Part shown: positions 52,940 to 61,307 of the stretch, in pieces
Position numbering within the stretch: position 1 is the stretch's first letter
Layout: each line of letters begins with the position of its first letter
Origin: an uncultured Acidobacteriia bacterium
Lineage (GTDB): Bacteria; Acidobacteriota; Terriglobia; Bryobacterales; Bryobacteraceae
Length of the DNA stretch: 64,000 nucleotides
Direction: 5' to 3'
Assembly (NCBI GenBank): GCA_903851195.1
Contig: CAINNJ010000009.1
Location: 116,067 to 180,066 of the forward strand
Made by a program: the position numbers and the translations under genes
Notes under the pieces: generated by a model
Seen by the model: the letters and a program-made list of their open reading frames with translations, nothing else
Databases searched by the model: none
What the model was told of the DNA's origin: nothing

Positions 52940-53694
52940 GCCGGGCGTTGAGCGTGTACGCGGCGGCGGCCCTGGTGTTCCTGCATGCGCCGCTGGTGGT
53001 GCTGGTGCTGTTCAGTTTCAACGGCGGCCGGTTCACGGTGTGGGAAGGCTTTTCGCTGCGGTGGTATCAGGCGGCGGTGAGCGATCCGCAACTGGCGGAA
53101 GGGCTGGTAAACAGCCTCCTTATCGCAGTGGTGGCCGGGGTATTGTCGACGGTAATTGGCACGCTGGCGGCCTATGGAATGTGGCGGCGGGCCTCGCCGG
53201 TGCTCTCGGGCGCGCTGTATTTATCCCTGGTGACGCCGGAGATTGTGACGGGCGTGTCGCTTCTGGCGCTGTTCCAGTGGGCATTCCGCTTTCTGCATCT
53301 GCAATTGGGGCTGTACACCGTCGTGATCGCGCATGTCGCGTTCTCGATCGCGTACGTCACCATTGTGGTGTCTTCGCGCTTGCGCAGCTACGACCGGACA
53401 CTGGAGGAAGCCGCGATGGATCTGGGGGCCACCGAATGGGGCGCGTTCCGCCGGGTGACGCTGCCCTCCATCGCGCCTGCCGTGGCCGCGGCCGGGCTGC
53501 TGGCGCTGGTGGTTTCCTTCGACGATTACGTGATCACGAGTCTGGTGGCGGGGGTGGATTCGCAAACGCTGCCGATGGTGATTTATGCGATGGCGCGGCG
53601 CGGCGTCAGTCCCGTGGTGAATGCGGTTTCGGCGCTGATTGTGGTGGCGTTCGGGGCGGTAATCGTGGTGGCGGAAAGGCTGCAAAAGCGGTGA
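52936..53694 (+). CDS. potC: Polyamine-type ABC transporter permease (PotC-like)
   Basis: The 252-aa product starts at a GTG overlapping the potB stop by 4 bases. It has six hydrophobic segments and the coupling loop E-E-A-A-M-D-L-G-A, followed by V-T-L-P-S-I-A-P-A-V. The region V-V-S-F-D-D-Y-V-I-T-S-L matches the PotC-type core. It pairs with PotB. The same DNA is open in another frame as part of the potD reading frame, which is coincidental. Confidence 0.88.
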   Translation: MSRALSVYAAAALVFLHAPLVVLVLFSFNGGRFTVWEGFSLRWYQAAVSDPQLAEGLVNSLLIAVVAGVLSTVIGTLAAYGMWRRASPVLSGALYLSLVTPEIVTGVSLLALFQWAFRFLHLQLGLYTVVIAHVAFSIAYVTIVVSSRLRSYDRTLEEAAMDLGATEWGAFRRVTLPSIAPAVAAAGLLALVVSFDDYVITSLVAGVDSQTLPMVIYAMARRGVSPVVNAVSALIVVAFGAVIVVAERLQKR

Positions 53695-54704
53695 AGCGGC
53701 GGGCGTTTTTGGCGGGCGGGGCAACTGCCCTGCTGGGATGCGGTCGCGATAAGAGGCCGCGCCTGAACGTATACAACTGGTCCAGCTATATCGATCCCGC
53801 GATGGTGGAGCGGTTTGAGCGCGAGCAGGGGGTGCGGGTCCGCTACGGCACTTACGAAGGCAATGAGGAGATGCTCGCGAAGGTAGTGACGGGCAACTCC
53901 GGCTGGGACGTGGTGTTTCCGACGCACAGCCGGCTGGCGCCGATGGCGCGGCATAATTTGCTGGCGCCGCTCGACGCCCGGCGGCTGCCGTCGCTGGGCA
54001 ATCTGGACGCGCGGTTCCGGCGGCCGGTGTGGGATGCGGATTTGCGCTGGGGCGTGCCGTATATGTGGAACGCGACGGGCATTGTCTACAACCGGCAGCA
54101 GACGGCGGTTCCGACCGGGTGGGATGCTTTGTGGTCGGCGGGGCTGAAGGGGCGCATGACGATGCTGGACGATCCGGAAGATGTGATCGGGGTCTGTCTG
54201 CAGAAGCTCGGGTTTCCGTTCGATTCCGTGGAGGAGCGGCAACTGCAGGCGGCCAAGCGCGAGGCGGTGCGGCAGAAGCAGTTGCTGCGGGCTTACATCA
54301 ACGCGGAAGTGCGGGATCAGCTGGTCGCGGGGGATGTGCTGGCGGCACAGTTGTGGTCCACCACGGCGGCGCAGGCGATGCGCGCGGCGCCGCAGCTCGC
54401 GTTCGCGTATCCGCGCGAAGGGTACCCGCTCTATTGCGATTGCGCGGCGGTGTTGCGCGAAAGTAAGCGGTACGAACTGGCGCACGAGTTTCTGGATTTC
54501 CTGCTGCGGCCGGAGGTGGCCGCGGCGAATGCGCGGGTGGCGGATACCGCCACGGCGAACGGCGCGGCGCGGCGGTTGTTGCCTGCCGATGCGGTGTTGT
54601 ATCCACCGGACGAGATTTACGCGCGTGGGGTGTGGCCTCCGGCGCTGCCTTCCGCCGCGCAGCGGTACCGGGACCGTTTGTGGACCGAGATCAAGGCTGC
54701 GTGA
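53691..54704 (+). CDS. potD: Polyamine-type extracellular solute-binding protein (PotD-like)
   Basis: The 337-aa product starts at GTG 53691, overlapping the potC stop by 4 bases, and has a short signal with an apparent lipobox (A-L-L-G-C-G). The mature part has the type II periplasmic-binding fold with PotD motifs: V-Y-N-W-S-S-Y-I-D-P near the N-terminus, G-T-Y-E-G-N-E-E, G-W-D-V-V-F-P-T and P-Y-M-W-N-A-T-G-I-V-Y. Polyamine specificity is inferred from family resemblance; compounds such as choline, betaines or opines are also carried by near relatives. Confidence 0.85.
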   Translation: MKRRAFLAGGATALLGCGRDKRPRLNVYNWSSYIDPAMVERFEREQGVRVRYGTYEGNEEMLAKVVTGNSGWDVVFPTHSRLAPMARHNLLAPLDARRLPSLGNLDARFRRPVWDADLRWGVPYMWNATGIVYNRQQTAVPTGWDALWSAGLKGRMTMLDDPEDVIGVCLQKLGFPFDSVEERQLQAAKREAVRQKQLLRAYINAEVRDQLVAGDVLAAQLWSTTAAQAMRAAPQLAFAYPREGYPLYCDCAAVLRESKRYELAHEFLDFLLRPEVAAANARVADTATANGAARRLLPADAVLYPPDEIYARGVWPPALPSAAQRYRDRLWTEIKAA

Positions 54705-54717
54705 AAGGCGGAACGGA

Positions 54718-55077
54718 TCAGGCCGCTGTCTTGTGCGTGAGGACGCCGGGGATGCCGAGTCCGGCCAGCAGGCTGGCCAGTTGCGCGGCTTCGAACGGGG
54801 CACAACAATAGTCGGAGGCGCCGCTTTCCAGCGCGTCCAGCATCTTCCTGTCGCCGGGCTGAAGAGTCACGGCGACGACGGGCAGCGCGGGCCGAAGCGA
54901 TTTGAGGCTGCGCAGGATTACGCGGTACTCGGGGATATCGAGATTGCAGAACGCGACGTCGACGGAACTTAAAACGATGGATTCGGAAATGACCAGAGAA
55001 TGCCCCAGGGACTGGAGTGCGAACCGGAGGCCGCTGTGTTTCGGACTGTCCATGCCGAGGAATAATATTCTTGCCAC
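54718..55077 (-). CDS. Orphan receiver-like (CheY-fold) protein
   Basis: From GTG 55077 the product is 119 aa. It shows a degenerate response-regulator fold: A-R-I-L-F-L-G-M-D at strand 1, V-D-V-A-F-C-N-L-D (the D at the end of strand 3 is plausible as the phosphoacceptor), V-V-A-V-T-L-Q at strand 4 and S-G-A-S-D-Y-C-C-A-P at strand 5. The usual Lys at strand 5 (K-P) is replaced by A-P. The acidic pair of strand 1 is weak. It is probably non-phosphorylated or a protein-interaction module. Confidence 0.6.
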   Translation of the reverse strand: MARILFLGMDSPKHSGLRFALQSLGHSLVISESIVLSSVDVAFCNLDIPEYRVILRSLKSLRPALPVVAVTLQPGDRKMLDALESGASDYCCAPFEAAQLASLLAGLGIPGVLTHKTAA

Positions 55078-55138
55078 GTCAGATTGTTCCCTGAGACGCG
55101 ACGGCGTTACAGAATAGTTCGGAGCGGAGGTAAAGATC

Positions 55139-56479
55139 ATGACAATAACCCGGCGAGAGATGCTGGCGCTGGCGGCCGCGGCTGTGGAACTCCGGGGAAA
55201 GCCGAGTTGGGACCTCCCGCTGGTGGTGGTGATTGGGGCGGCTCCCGCGCGGACACCGAAGGGTTACCGGGTCATCGCCATTCCCCCGTCGGGCAGGGCC
55301 GTTTTTCCGCCACAGGGAATCGCCTACCGGGAGAACGCGGAGGCCCACCAAATCTGGCGGCAAATCCATGTGGCGGGGCCTTCGCTGGTGGTGGACGCGG
55401 CGGGGCTGACGGGATTGGCGGCGGCGCTCGAAGGGAAAGTGCCGGTGGTCTCCACGCTGCCGAAGAACGCGCCGGAACCGTCCGCTTTATCCCGGATACA
55501 GGCCGCGCAGGTGGCGCGAACCCCGCGCGAGTCGGCGGAGCAACTGGGGCGAACTTACGGGCACGTCCTGCCGGACGTGACTTACATGCTGGCTCTGCCC
55601 TGCATGGGCCGGATGCGTCTGGGGGCGCTGGCGGATATCGAAGAACTCGCCGCGCCGTACGTGGACGGGCGGCGGGATTCGCTGGCCAAACAGGATTCCA
55701 CCATGCTGCCGGGACATCTGTTGTTTGCCGACCTCTACGAGCGCACAAAGAAGCGCGTCTATCTGGACCGCTTACTGGCGGCCGCGAATCTGGGGTTTGC
55801 GGCCGACGGCACGCCGAAGGAATCCATGCCGTTCCATAACGAGATGAGCGATTCGGTGTTCATGGGCTGTCCGGTTCTGGGGCAGGCGGCGCGCCTGACC
55901 GGCGACCCGAAGTACGCCGCAATGGCCGTCCGGCATCTGCGCTTCATGGAGGCGCTGGGAGTGCGTCCGGACGGCCTGTACCGGCACTCGCCGCTGTGCG
56001 AAGCGGCGTGGGGACGCGGGAACGCCTTCCCTGCCCTCGGTCTGGCGCTGCTGCTGGAATCCGGAGTCACGGATCCGCATGTGGTGGAGAGTTTCCGGAA
56101 ACTGCTGCGCGCCTTGCTGCCGTATCAGGATGCGGACGGCATGTGGCATCAGGTGGTGGACCGGCCCGATTCGTATGCGGAATTCACGGCCACGGCGATG
56201 ATCGCGGCTTCCCTCCTGAAAGGCATGCGGGGCGGCTGGATCGAGCGCGGCATTTATGAACCGGCGGCGCGGCGTGCGTGGGTGGCGATTCAGAAGCGCA
56301 CGGCGGCGGACGGGGTGGTGATGGATGTCTGCGAATCCACCGGAAAGCAGAAATCGGTGGAGAACTATCTGAACCGGGCGGCGATCTGGGATCGTGATCC
56401 GCGCGGCGGCGCGATGGCCATGCTGCTGGCGACAGAGATGTTCGCTACCGAGATGATGCAGGGGCCGCTTCCGGCATAA
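55139..56479 (+). CDS. Tat-exported glycoside hydrolase family 88/105-like protein
   Basis: The 446-aa product has a Tat-like leader (T-I-T-R-R-E-M-L-A-L-A-A-A-A). An alpha/alpha-barrel with GH88/105 motifs follows: F-H-N-E-M-S-D-S-V-F-M-G-C-P-V-L, then L-Y-R-H-S-P-L-C-E-A-A-W-G-R-G-N, then D-G-M-W-H-Q-V-V-D-R-P-D-S-Y-A-E. Enzymes of this group remove unsaturated uronic acids from pectin or rhamnogalacturonan fragments. It fits the pectin-like activity seen at 39420. Its 3' end overlaps the convergent aroE by 35 bp. Confidence 0.8.
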   Translation: MTITRREMLALAAAAVELRGKPSWDLPLVVVIGAAPARTPKGYRVIAIPPSGRAVFPPQGIAYRENAEAHQIWRQIHVAGPSLVVDAAGLTGLAAALEGKVPVVSTLPKNAPEPSALSRIQAAQVARTPRESAEQLGRTYGHVLPDVTYMLALPCMGRMRLGALADIEELAAPYVDGRRDSLAKQDSTMLPGHLLFADLYERTKKRVYLDRLLAAANLGFAADGTPKESMPFHNEMSDSVFMGCPVLGQAARLTGDPKYAAMAVRHLRFMEALGVRPDGLYRHSPLCEAAWGRGNAFPALGLALLLESGVTDPHVVESFRKLLRALLPYQDADGMWHQVVDRPDSYAEFTATAMIAASLLKGMRGGWIERGIYEPAARRAWVAIQKRTAADGVVMDVCESTGKQKSVENYLNRAAIWDRDPRGGAMAMLLATEMFATEMMQGPLPA

Positions 56480-57341
56480 ACGCATCCGGCATAAACGCAT
56501 CGAGCAGCGCCTTCTTCATGACGCTTTCCGGGGCGTCCTGACCGGTCCACATGCGGAAGCCGATGACGCCCTGGTGGACGAGCATGGAGAGGCCGTCGAG
56601 AACCGGCAGACCGAGGGCGGCGGCGCGCCGCAGCAGGGCGGTTTCGGGCGGATTGGGAACGGCGTCGGTGACCAGCATCTTCGGCGAGACATCGTCCAGG
56701 TCGAGAGCGGGAATGTTGCCGACATCCGGGTAGAGACCGATGGACGTGGCGTTGACCAGGAGATCGAGATCCGCGGGAACTTTGTAAATCCCCTGCCAGG
56801 ATTCGAAGCGGATGCGGGTTTTGGTCTTGCGGGAGAGTTCTTCGGCCATGTGCCGTCCGCGATCGATAGAACGATTGACCACCAGAATGTCGGCGGCTCC
56901 GGCGAGGGCGAGTTCGGTGACGATGGCACGGGCGGCACCCCCGGCGCCGAGGACCAGTGTGCGGACGCCGTGCGGGTCGATACCGGCATCCACCTTCAGT
57001 CCGCGCAGGAAGCCCTTGCCGTCCGTGTTCTCGCCGATCAGGCGATCCCCTTCCCGGCGGATGGTGTTGACCGCTCCGATCAGAGCCGCGTCGTGGGTGA
57101 TTTCGTCCAGATATTTCAGGACGGTGACCTTATGCGGAATGGTCAGGTTAGCGCCGGCGATGCCGAGCGCGCGCAGACCGATCAGGGCATCGCGCAGTTT
57201 AGGCGCGGGCACCTCAATGGTGAGGTAGCGCCAGTTGAGGCCGAGGGCGCGGAAGGCCGCTTCCTGCATGACGCCCGTGGGATTTTCGCGAACAGGATCG
57301 CCGAGACACGCCACCAGGCTGGCCGTGAAGTCTTTTGGCAT
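56445..57341 (-). CDS. aroE: Shikimate dehydrogenase-like protein
   Basis: The 298-aa product has a catalytic N-domain with N-L-T-I-P-H-K (K71) and E-N-T-D-G (D107), and an NADP Rossmann domain with L-V-L-G-A-G-G-A-A-R-A. The usual G-x-P-x-x-H-S-x-S-P is replaced by G-D-P-V-R-E-N-P-T, so it belongs to a divergent clade whose substrate could be shikimate, quinate or another acid. The 3' end carries a 15-bp tandem duplication (56471-56500) giving D-A-F-M-P twice. Start ATG 57341 (a TTG precedes it). Confidence 0.85.
   Translation of the reverse strand: MPKDFTASLVACLGDPVRENPTGVMQEAAFRALGLNWRYLTIEVPAPKLRDALIGLRALGIAGANLTIPHKVTVLKYLDEITHDAALIGAVNTIRREGDRLIGENTDGKGFLRGLKVDAGIDPHGVRTLVLGAGGAARAIVTELALAGAADILVVNRSIDRGRHMAEELSRKTKTRIRFESWQGIYKVPADLDLLVNATSIGLYPDVGNIPALDLDDVSPKMLVTDAVPNPPETALLRRAAALGLPVLDGLSMLVHQGVIGFRMWTGQDAPESVMKKALLDAFMPDAFMPEAAPASSR
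56471..56500. repeat. Perfect 15-bp tandem repeat at the aroE 3' end
   Basis: CCGGCATAAACGCAT occurs twice in direct succession (56471-56485, 56486-56500). It spans the stop codon of the convergent hydrolase gene and adds five residues to AroE. Confidence 0.85.
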
Positions 57342-57400
57342 CAACTACAAGTTTGGCACCGGTCGCGGCCGGTTCACAGGGCGGGTGTATAGATATCCAT

Positions 57401-58438
57401 ATGCCAAATGCCTTAAATCGCCGTTCTTTTTTAACTTCTGCTTTGGCGGTGCTACCTGCCGCCGCGCAGCCGCCTGTAATCTCTTCTACGCCGATTGTCC
57501 GGGACTGGTCCGGACAGCAGCCCGTCCAGTATCCGGACCCGGATGTGGTGGCGCTCGACAATCGTTTCCGTAAGTACTTGATCGGCAATACCGTGATCAG
57601 GCGGCTCCACACCGGGACGCTTTGGGCGGAGGGGCCGGCGTGGAACGGGGTGGGCCGGTACATGGTCTGGAGCGATATTCCGAATAATGTGCAGATGCGG
57701 TGGATCGAGGAGGACGGGCGGGTGACGGCGTTCCGGAATCCTTCGGGCTACAGCAACGGGAACACATTCGATTTCGAGGGGCGGCAGCTTTCCTGCGAGC
57801 ATGGCGGACGGCGCGTGGTGCGCTATGAATTCAACGGCACGGTGACGGTAATTGCGGAGAAGTTCGGGGGCAAACGGCTGAATTCGCCGAACGATATCGT
57901 GGTGCATCCGGACGGGGGCATCTGGTTTACGGACCCGGCCTACGGGATTAACGGGAATTACGAAGGGTTTCAGGCGCCGAAGGAAGTGAAGGAAGCGGTG
58001 TACCGGGTGGATCCGAAATCGGGACAGATGGACAAGATCACCGACGAAATGTCCGGGCCGAACGGGATCTGTTTTTCGCCGGATTACAAAAAGCTCTATG
58101 TGGCGGACACGGGGACGGGGCGCGAGATCCGGGTCTGGGACATGGATGGCAAGGGCGTGAAGAACGGGAAGCGGTTCGTGCAGCTGGAGGTGCCGGGCAG
58201 CCATGCGCCGTCGGCGGCGGACGGCATTCGCTGCGATGTGGACGGGAATGTCTGGGCGGGAGCGCGGCCGGGCGTGCAGGTGATTACGCCGGGCGGCGAG
58301 CCGATCGGGATGATCCGGTTGCCGGAGAATTGCGCGAATATTTGTTTCGGAGGGACGAAGCGAAACCGGTTGTTTATGGCCGCGAGTCAGTCGTTGTATG
58401 TGGTTTACGTGGGGACTACGGGGGCGGGGATCGCGTAG
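57401..58438 (+). CDS. SMP-30/gluconolactonase-like exported protein
   Basis: From ATG 57401 the product is 345 aa with a Tat-type leader (N-R-R-S-F-L-T-S-A-L). The SMP-30/LRE-like propeller shows T-L-W-A-E-G-P-A-W, V-W-S-D-I-P-N-N, L-S-C-E-H-G-G-R-R-V-V-R, N-S-P-N-D-I-V-V-H-P-D-G and F-T-D-P-A-Y-G-I. These carry the Glu, Asn and Asp metal ligands of gluconolactonases, which hydrolyse sugar lactones. The upstream open frame (57335-57400) is non-coding. Confidence 0.87.
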   Translation: MPNALNRRSFLTSALAVLPAAAQPPVISSTPIVRDWSGQQPVQYPDPDVVALDNRFRKYLIGNTVIRRLHTGTLWAEGPAWNGVGRYMVWSDIPNNVQMRWIEEDGRVTAFRNPSGYSNGNTFDFEGRQLSCEHGGRRVVRYEFNGTVTVIAEKFGGKRLNSPNDIVVHPDGGIWFTDPAYGINGNYEGFQAPKEVKEAVYRVDPKSGQMDKITDEMSGPNGICFSPDYKKLYVADTGTGREIRVWDMDGKGVKNGKRFVQLEVPGSHAPSAADGIRCDVDGNVWAGARPGVQVITPGGEPIGMIRLPENCANICFGGTKRNRLFMAASQSLYVVYVGTTGAGIA

Positions 58439-58450
58439 AGGGCGGCGGGA

Positions 58451-58618
58451 TCAGGCCGGTTTGCGCGCTTCGAACTGCCTCGCGGCTTCGCGACGAATGT
58501 CTTCCCGGTCCTGCAGGCGCATTTCGGTCGGCTCACTGCTTTGAATGCCTTCCATCAGCAGGGCTTCGGGTTGCGCCTGCGCTTTGCGTTTGAGCTGGTC
58601 CGGAATCGAGGGGTTCAT
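58451..58618 (-). CDS. Small charged hypothetical protein
   Basis: A 55-aa frame (ATG 58618) reads as a plausible soluble protein: start N-P-S-I-P-D-Q-L-K-R-K-A, middle E-G-I-Q-S-S-E-P-T-E-M-R, end R-R-E-A-A-R-Q-F-E-A-R-K. It is not recognised. It lies between the SMP-30 gene and the metallothionein gene, on the opposite strand. Confidence 0.5.
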   Translation of the reverse strand: MNPSIPDQLKRKAQAQPEALLMEGIQSSEPTEMRLQDREDIRREAARQFEARKPA

Positions 58619-58741
58619 AGTCTGTATCTTGCGCTTTTGATAACCGTATCAGGAATGGGCAGGAGCCGGCAATTCCGGCCAGGTATGTATCGTCCAAAAC
58701 TTTGGAAGGCGGAGCGCTTCTCGCGAGACGAGGAGCTTTCC

Positions 58742-58894
58742 ATGGCTGACAAAGATCAAAAATGCGCCCATCCCTCCTGCATCTGCAGGGCGGCGGCGGA
58801 CAGTAAGTATTGCAGCGCCTTCTGTGAAGGGGCGTCGGACAAGCCGGATATCACGTGCAACTGCGGACATCCGGGGTGCACCGTCGGCGCCTGA
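58742..58894 (+). CDS. Bacterial metallothionein (SmtA-like)
   Basis: A 50-aa product with eight Cys (C8, C13, C15, C24, C28, C39, C41, C46) and two His (H10, H43). The C-A-H-P-S-C-I-C, Y-C-S-A-F-C-E and C-N-C-G-H-P-G-C motifs follow the bacterial metallothionein (BmtA/SmtA) pattern that binds zinc or cadmium with thiols and His. GAGGAG lies 6-11 bases upstream of the ATG. The open frame extends upstream to 58541 but lacks any similarity. Confidence 0.85.
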   Translation: MADKDQKCAHPSCICRAAADSKYCSAFCEGASDKPDITCNCGHPGCTVGA

Positions 58895-59048
58895 TCGCGC
58901 TGGAAATGCGGCGGGACGGGTAGGTCTGCCCGTCCCGCTTTTCCGATCCGTTTTTCCCTCTCCCGCCGGTTTCAAGCCACCTCGGCCCTCTTGCCTTCCC
59001 GCCAAAAATCTGCAAAAGTAGAGTCTCAAAGGCGAACAAAAAGCGAAT

Positions 59049-59711
59049 ATGGGAGCGGCAATCCTCCGGCTTCGGACGGAGATCGAGGCGCGATTCGAGA
59101 CACCCCTGGCTTTCCGGCGTCGGGAAGCCGAGCTGATTCCGACCGGGATCGAGGTGATCGACCGCCTTACGGATGGAGGTATTCCCCGCGGCAATCTGAG
59201 TGAGATCTGCGGACCGGAATCGAGCGGCCGGACGGCGCTGGTTTTTGCGATTTTGGGTCAGGCAACACGGCGGGGCGAGTGTTGTGCGTGGATCGATGCG
59301 GCGGGAGTGTTTGATCCAGCCTCGGCAGCGGAGGTGGGGGTGGATCTGGAGCGCGTGCTTTGGGTGAACTGCGGAGGAAACGCGGAGCACGCGCTCAAGG
59401 CGGTGGATCTGCTGATTCAGGCGGGCGGGTTTGGACTTGTCGTGCTGGATCTGGGAGATACACCGGATAAAGAGGCGCGGCGTATCCCGCTGGCTTCGTG
59501 GTTCCGGCTGCGCCATGCGGCGGAGCGGACCGGGGCGGCGCTGGTGGCGGTGGAGAGGCAAGTGAATGCGCGGTCGTGCTCGGCGCTGCAGGTGGAGATG
59601 CGGCGGAAAGGGCCGGTTTGGGTGGGTAAACTGCTGCGGGGGTTGACCACGCAGGCGGAGTCGCAGCGGTTGTACCGCGTCCGGACGGCGGAGTTCACGG
59701 CGGTGCGCTGA
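59049..59711 (+). CDS. imuA: ImuA-type RecA-like protein (mutasome)
   Basis: The 220-aa product has a truncated RecA/SulA-like core: P-T-G-I-E-V-I-D-R-L-T-D-G-G-I-P-R-G, a P-loop-like G-P-E-S-S-G-R-T-A, and L-V-V-L-D-L-G-D strand motifs. It is followed at a TGATG overlap by imuB. In other bacteria ImuA works with ImuB and DnaE2 in SOS translesion synthesis. The dnaE2 gene is not within this window. No LexA box is recognised in the 150 bp upstream. Confidence 0.85.
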   Translation: MGAAILRLRTEIEARFETPLAFRRREAELIPTGIEVIDRLTDGGIPRGNLSEICGPESSGRTALVFAILGQATRRGECCAWIDAAGVFDPASAAEVGVDLERVLWVNCGGNAEHALKAVDLLIQAGGFGLVVLDLGDTPDKEARRIPLASWFRLRHAAERTGAALVAVERQVNARSCSALQVEMRRKGPVWVGKLLRGLTTQAESQRLYRVRTAEFTAVR

Positions 59712-60964
59712 TGTACGCGTGTTTATACGGGCGGGGGAACCTGGCGCTGCTGGTGGAGTGCGCGCGGGGGTTTTCGCCGCATATCGAAGAAAATCCGCCG
59801 GATACGGTGGTTTTCGATGTGCGGGGGCTGGAGGCGCTTTACGGAACGCCGGCGCAACTGGCGAAGGAGATCGAACGGCGTGTGGGCGTGCCGGCGAACG
59901 TGGCCATCGCGTCGAATCCGGATGCGGCGGTCCATGCGGCCCGGGGATTTGCGGGAATTACGGTGATCGACCGGGGGCAGGAGGCGGCCCGGCTGGCGAA
60001 ATTGCCGCTGAATCTGCTGGGCGGCTCGCCGGAGACGGCCGAGTTGCTGCATTTGTGGGGGATCCGCACCTTCGGGGATTTCGCGAAGCTGCCACCGCTG
60101 GGAGTGGCGGCGCGGCTCGGCGATGAAGGCGTGGAACTGCAGCGCCTCGCGTGCGGGCAGGGCTTCCGGCAACTGCGGGAAATGGTGGATCCGCTGGAGT
60201 TCGAGGCGGAAACCGAGCTTGAGTATCCGGTTGAGCTTTTAGAGCCTTTGGCCTTCATTCTAAGCAGCTTATTGGGTGAGATCTGCGGGCGTTTGCGGGA
60301 GCGTGCGCTGGCGACCAATGAAATTCGGCTGCGGCTGACGCTGGAGAATGGCGAGTTGCATGAGACGAGCCTCCGGCTTCCGGTGCCGATGCTGGATCAC
60401 AAGGCGTTTTTGCGGATGCTGCAACTGGATCTGAACGGTCGTCCGCCCGCCGCTCCGGTGGTGAAGGTGCATCTGGCGGCGGACCATGTGAAGCCGCGGC
60501 GGACGCAGCATGGTCTGTTCGTGCCGTCTTCGCCGGAGCCGGAGAAACTGGAACTGACGGTGGCGCGGGTGCGGCATCTGGTGGGGCAGGATCGGGTGGG
60601 GACGCCGGAGATTTCGGACACGCACCGGCCGGATGCGTTCGTGATGCGGGGCTTTTCGCCGGGACAGGCGGTGGCGACGGCGACACCTGTGCAGGCAAAA
60701 TGTTCGCTGTGTTTGCGGCGCTTCCGGCCGCCTCGTTACGCACAGGTGCTGGTGGTGAACCAGCAGCCGGTGCGGGTTTCATCGCCCACCGTGAACGGGC
60801 GGGTGGTGATGGCGAAAGGTCCCTGGCGGACATCCGGCGAGTGGTGGCGGGAGGATGCCTGGAACCGGGACGAGTGGGATGTGGCGCTGGAAGCGGGCGA
60901 GTTGTACCGTCTTTACCAGGAGATCGATTCGGGCCGATGGTTTGTGGAAGGGAGTTACGATTAG
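59711..60964 (+). CDS. imuB: ImuB-type Y-family polymerase homologue
   Basis: The 417-aa product resembles Y-family polymerases without their catalytic acids: the N-terminus M-Y-A-C-L-Y lacks the D-x-D motif and the palm motif is V-F-D-V-R-G-L-E-A-L. ImuB proteins are inactive polymerase-like subunits that recruit DnaE2 through the beta clamp. Its start overlaps the imuA stop by one base (TGATG). The C-terminal region is Cys/Pro-rich near C-S-L-C-L-R-R-F-R-P-P, and ends W-F-V-E-G-S-Y-D. Confidence 0.85.
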   Translation: MYACLYGRGNLALLVECARGFSPHIEENPPDTVVFDVRGLEALYGTPAQLAKEIERRVGVPANVAIASNPDAAVHAARGFAGITVIDRGQEAARLAKLPLNLLGGSPETAELLHLWGIRTFGDFAKLPPLGVAARLGDEGVELQRLACGQGFRQLREMVDPLEFEAETELEYPVELLEPLAFILSSLLGEICGRLRERALATNEIRLRLTLENGELHETSLRLPVPMLDHKAFLRMLQLDLNGRPPAAPVVKVHLAADHVKPRRTQHGLFVPSSPEPEKLELTVARVRHLVGQDRVGTPEISDTHRPDAFVMRGFSPGQAVATATPVQAKCSLCLRRFRPPRYAQVLVVNQQPVRVSSPTVNGRVVMAKGPWRTSGEWWREDAWNRDEWDVALEAGELYRLYQEIDSGRWFVEGSYD

Positions 60965-61232
60965 CTGCCGTGGGCACCCGCTTTTGACTGAGCGGAAGTG
61001 GGGAGGTAGATAACATCAGCAGCCTGAGGGATGCGGGGTATCGTCGCCCTTTTAGGGATTGAAGTCTGGTGGGGGAGGCTGGAAAGCGCGCTCTCACGGG
61101 AAATCGGGGAAATGGACAAGATGAGAACTCCTGATGTTTATATCGGCAGGAGCGTGGTTTTCCTTTAGTTTTTTGGCGGTGGATTCGGTGCGGGGCAGTT
61201 GGTACACTCTGAAGAGATCTTCTGTTGTGCAA
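60965..61232. other. Non-coding region before the tRNA gene
   Basis: This stretch of 268 bases has no convincing gene on either strand. It should contain the tRNA promoter. I see no strong terminator or repeat. Confidence 0.5.
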
Positions 61233-61306
61233 GCGGGCGTGGCCTAAAGGTTGGGCAGTAGCCTTCCAAGCTACCTATACGGGTTCGATTCCCGTCGCCC
61301 GCTCCA
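61233..61306 (+). tRNA. tRNA-Gly (anticodon UCC)
   Basis: The 74-nt sequence folds as a cloverleaf. Acceptor GCGGGCG pairs with CGCCCGC. The anticodon stem GTAGC/GCTAC (61258-61262 / 61270-61274) has loop CTTCCAA with TCC at 61265-61267. The T-arm contains GGGTTCGATTCCC, and the encoded CCA end is present (61304-61306). An integrase remnant begins 2 bp downstream, so its 3' end is the likely attachment site of an island. Confidence 0.97.
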
Positions 61307-61307
61307 A

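Noticed and set aside
53040..53690. Extension of the potD frame upstream of its start
   Set aside because: It lies inside potC in another frame, and the GTG at 53691 overlaps the potC stop as for the other operon starts.
60255..61232. 325-aa minus-strand frame over imuB
   Set aside because: Pro/Ser-rich antisense artefact of a GC-rich gene; no family resemblance.
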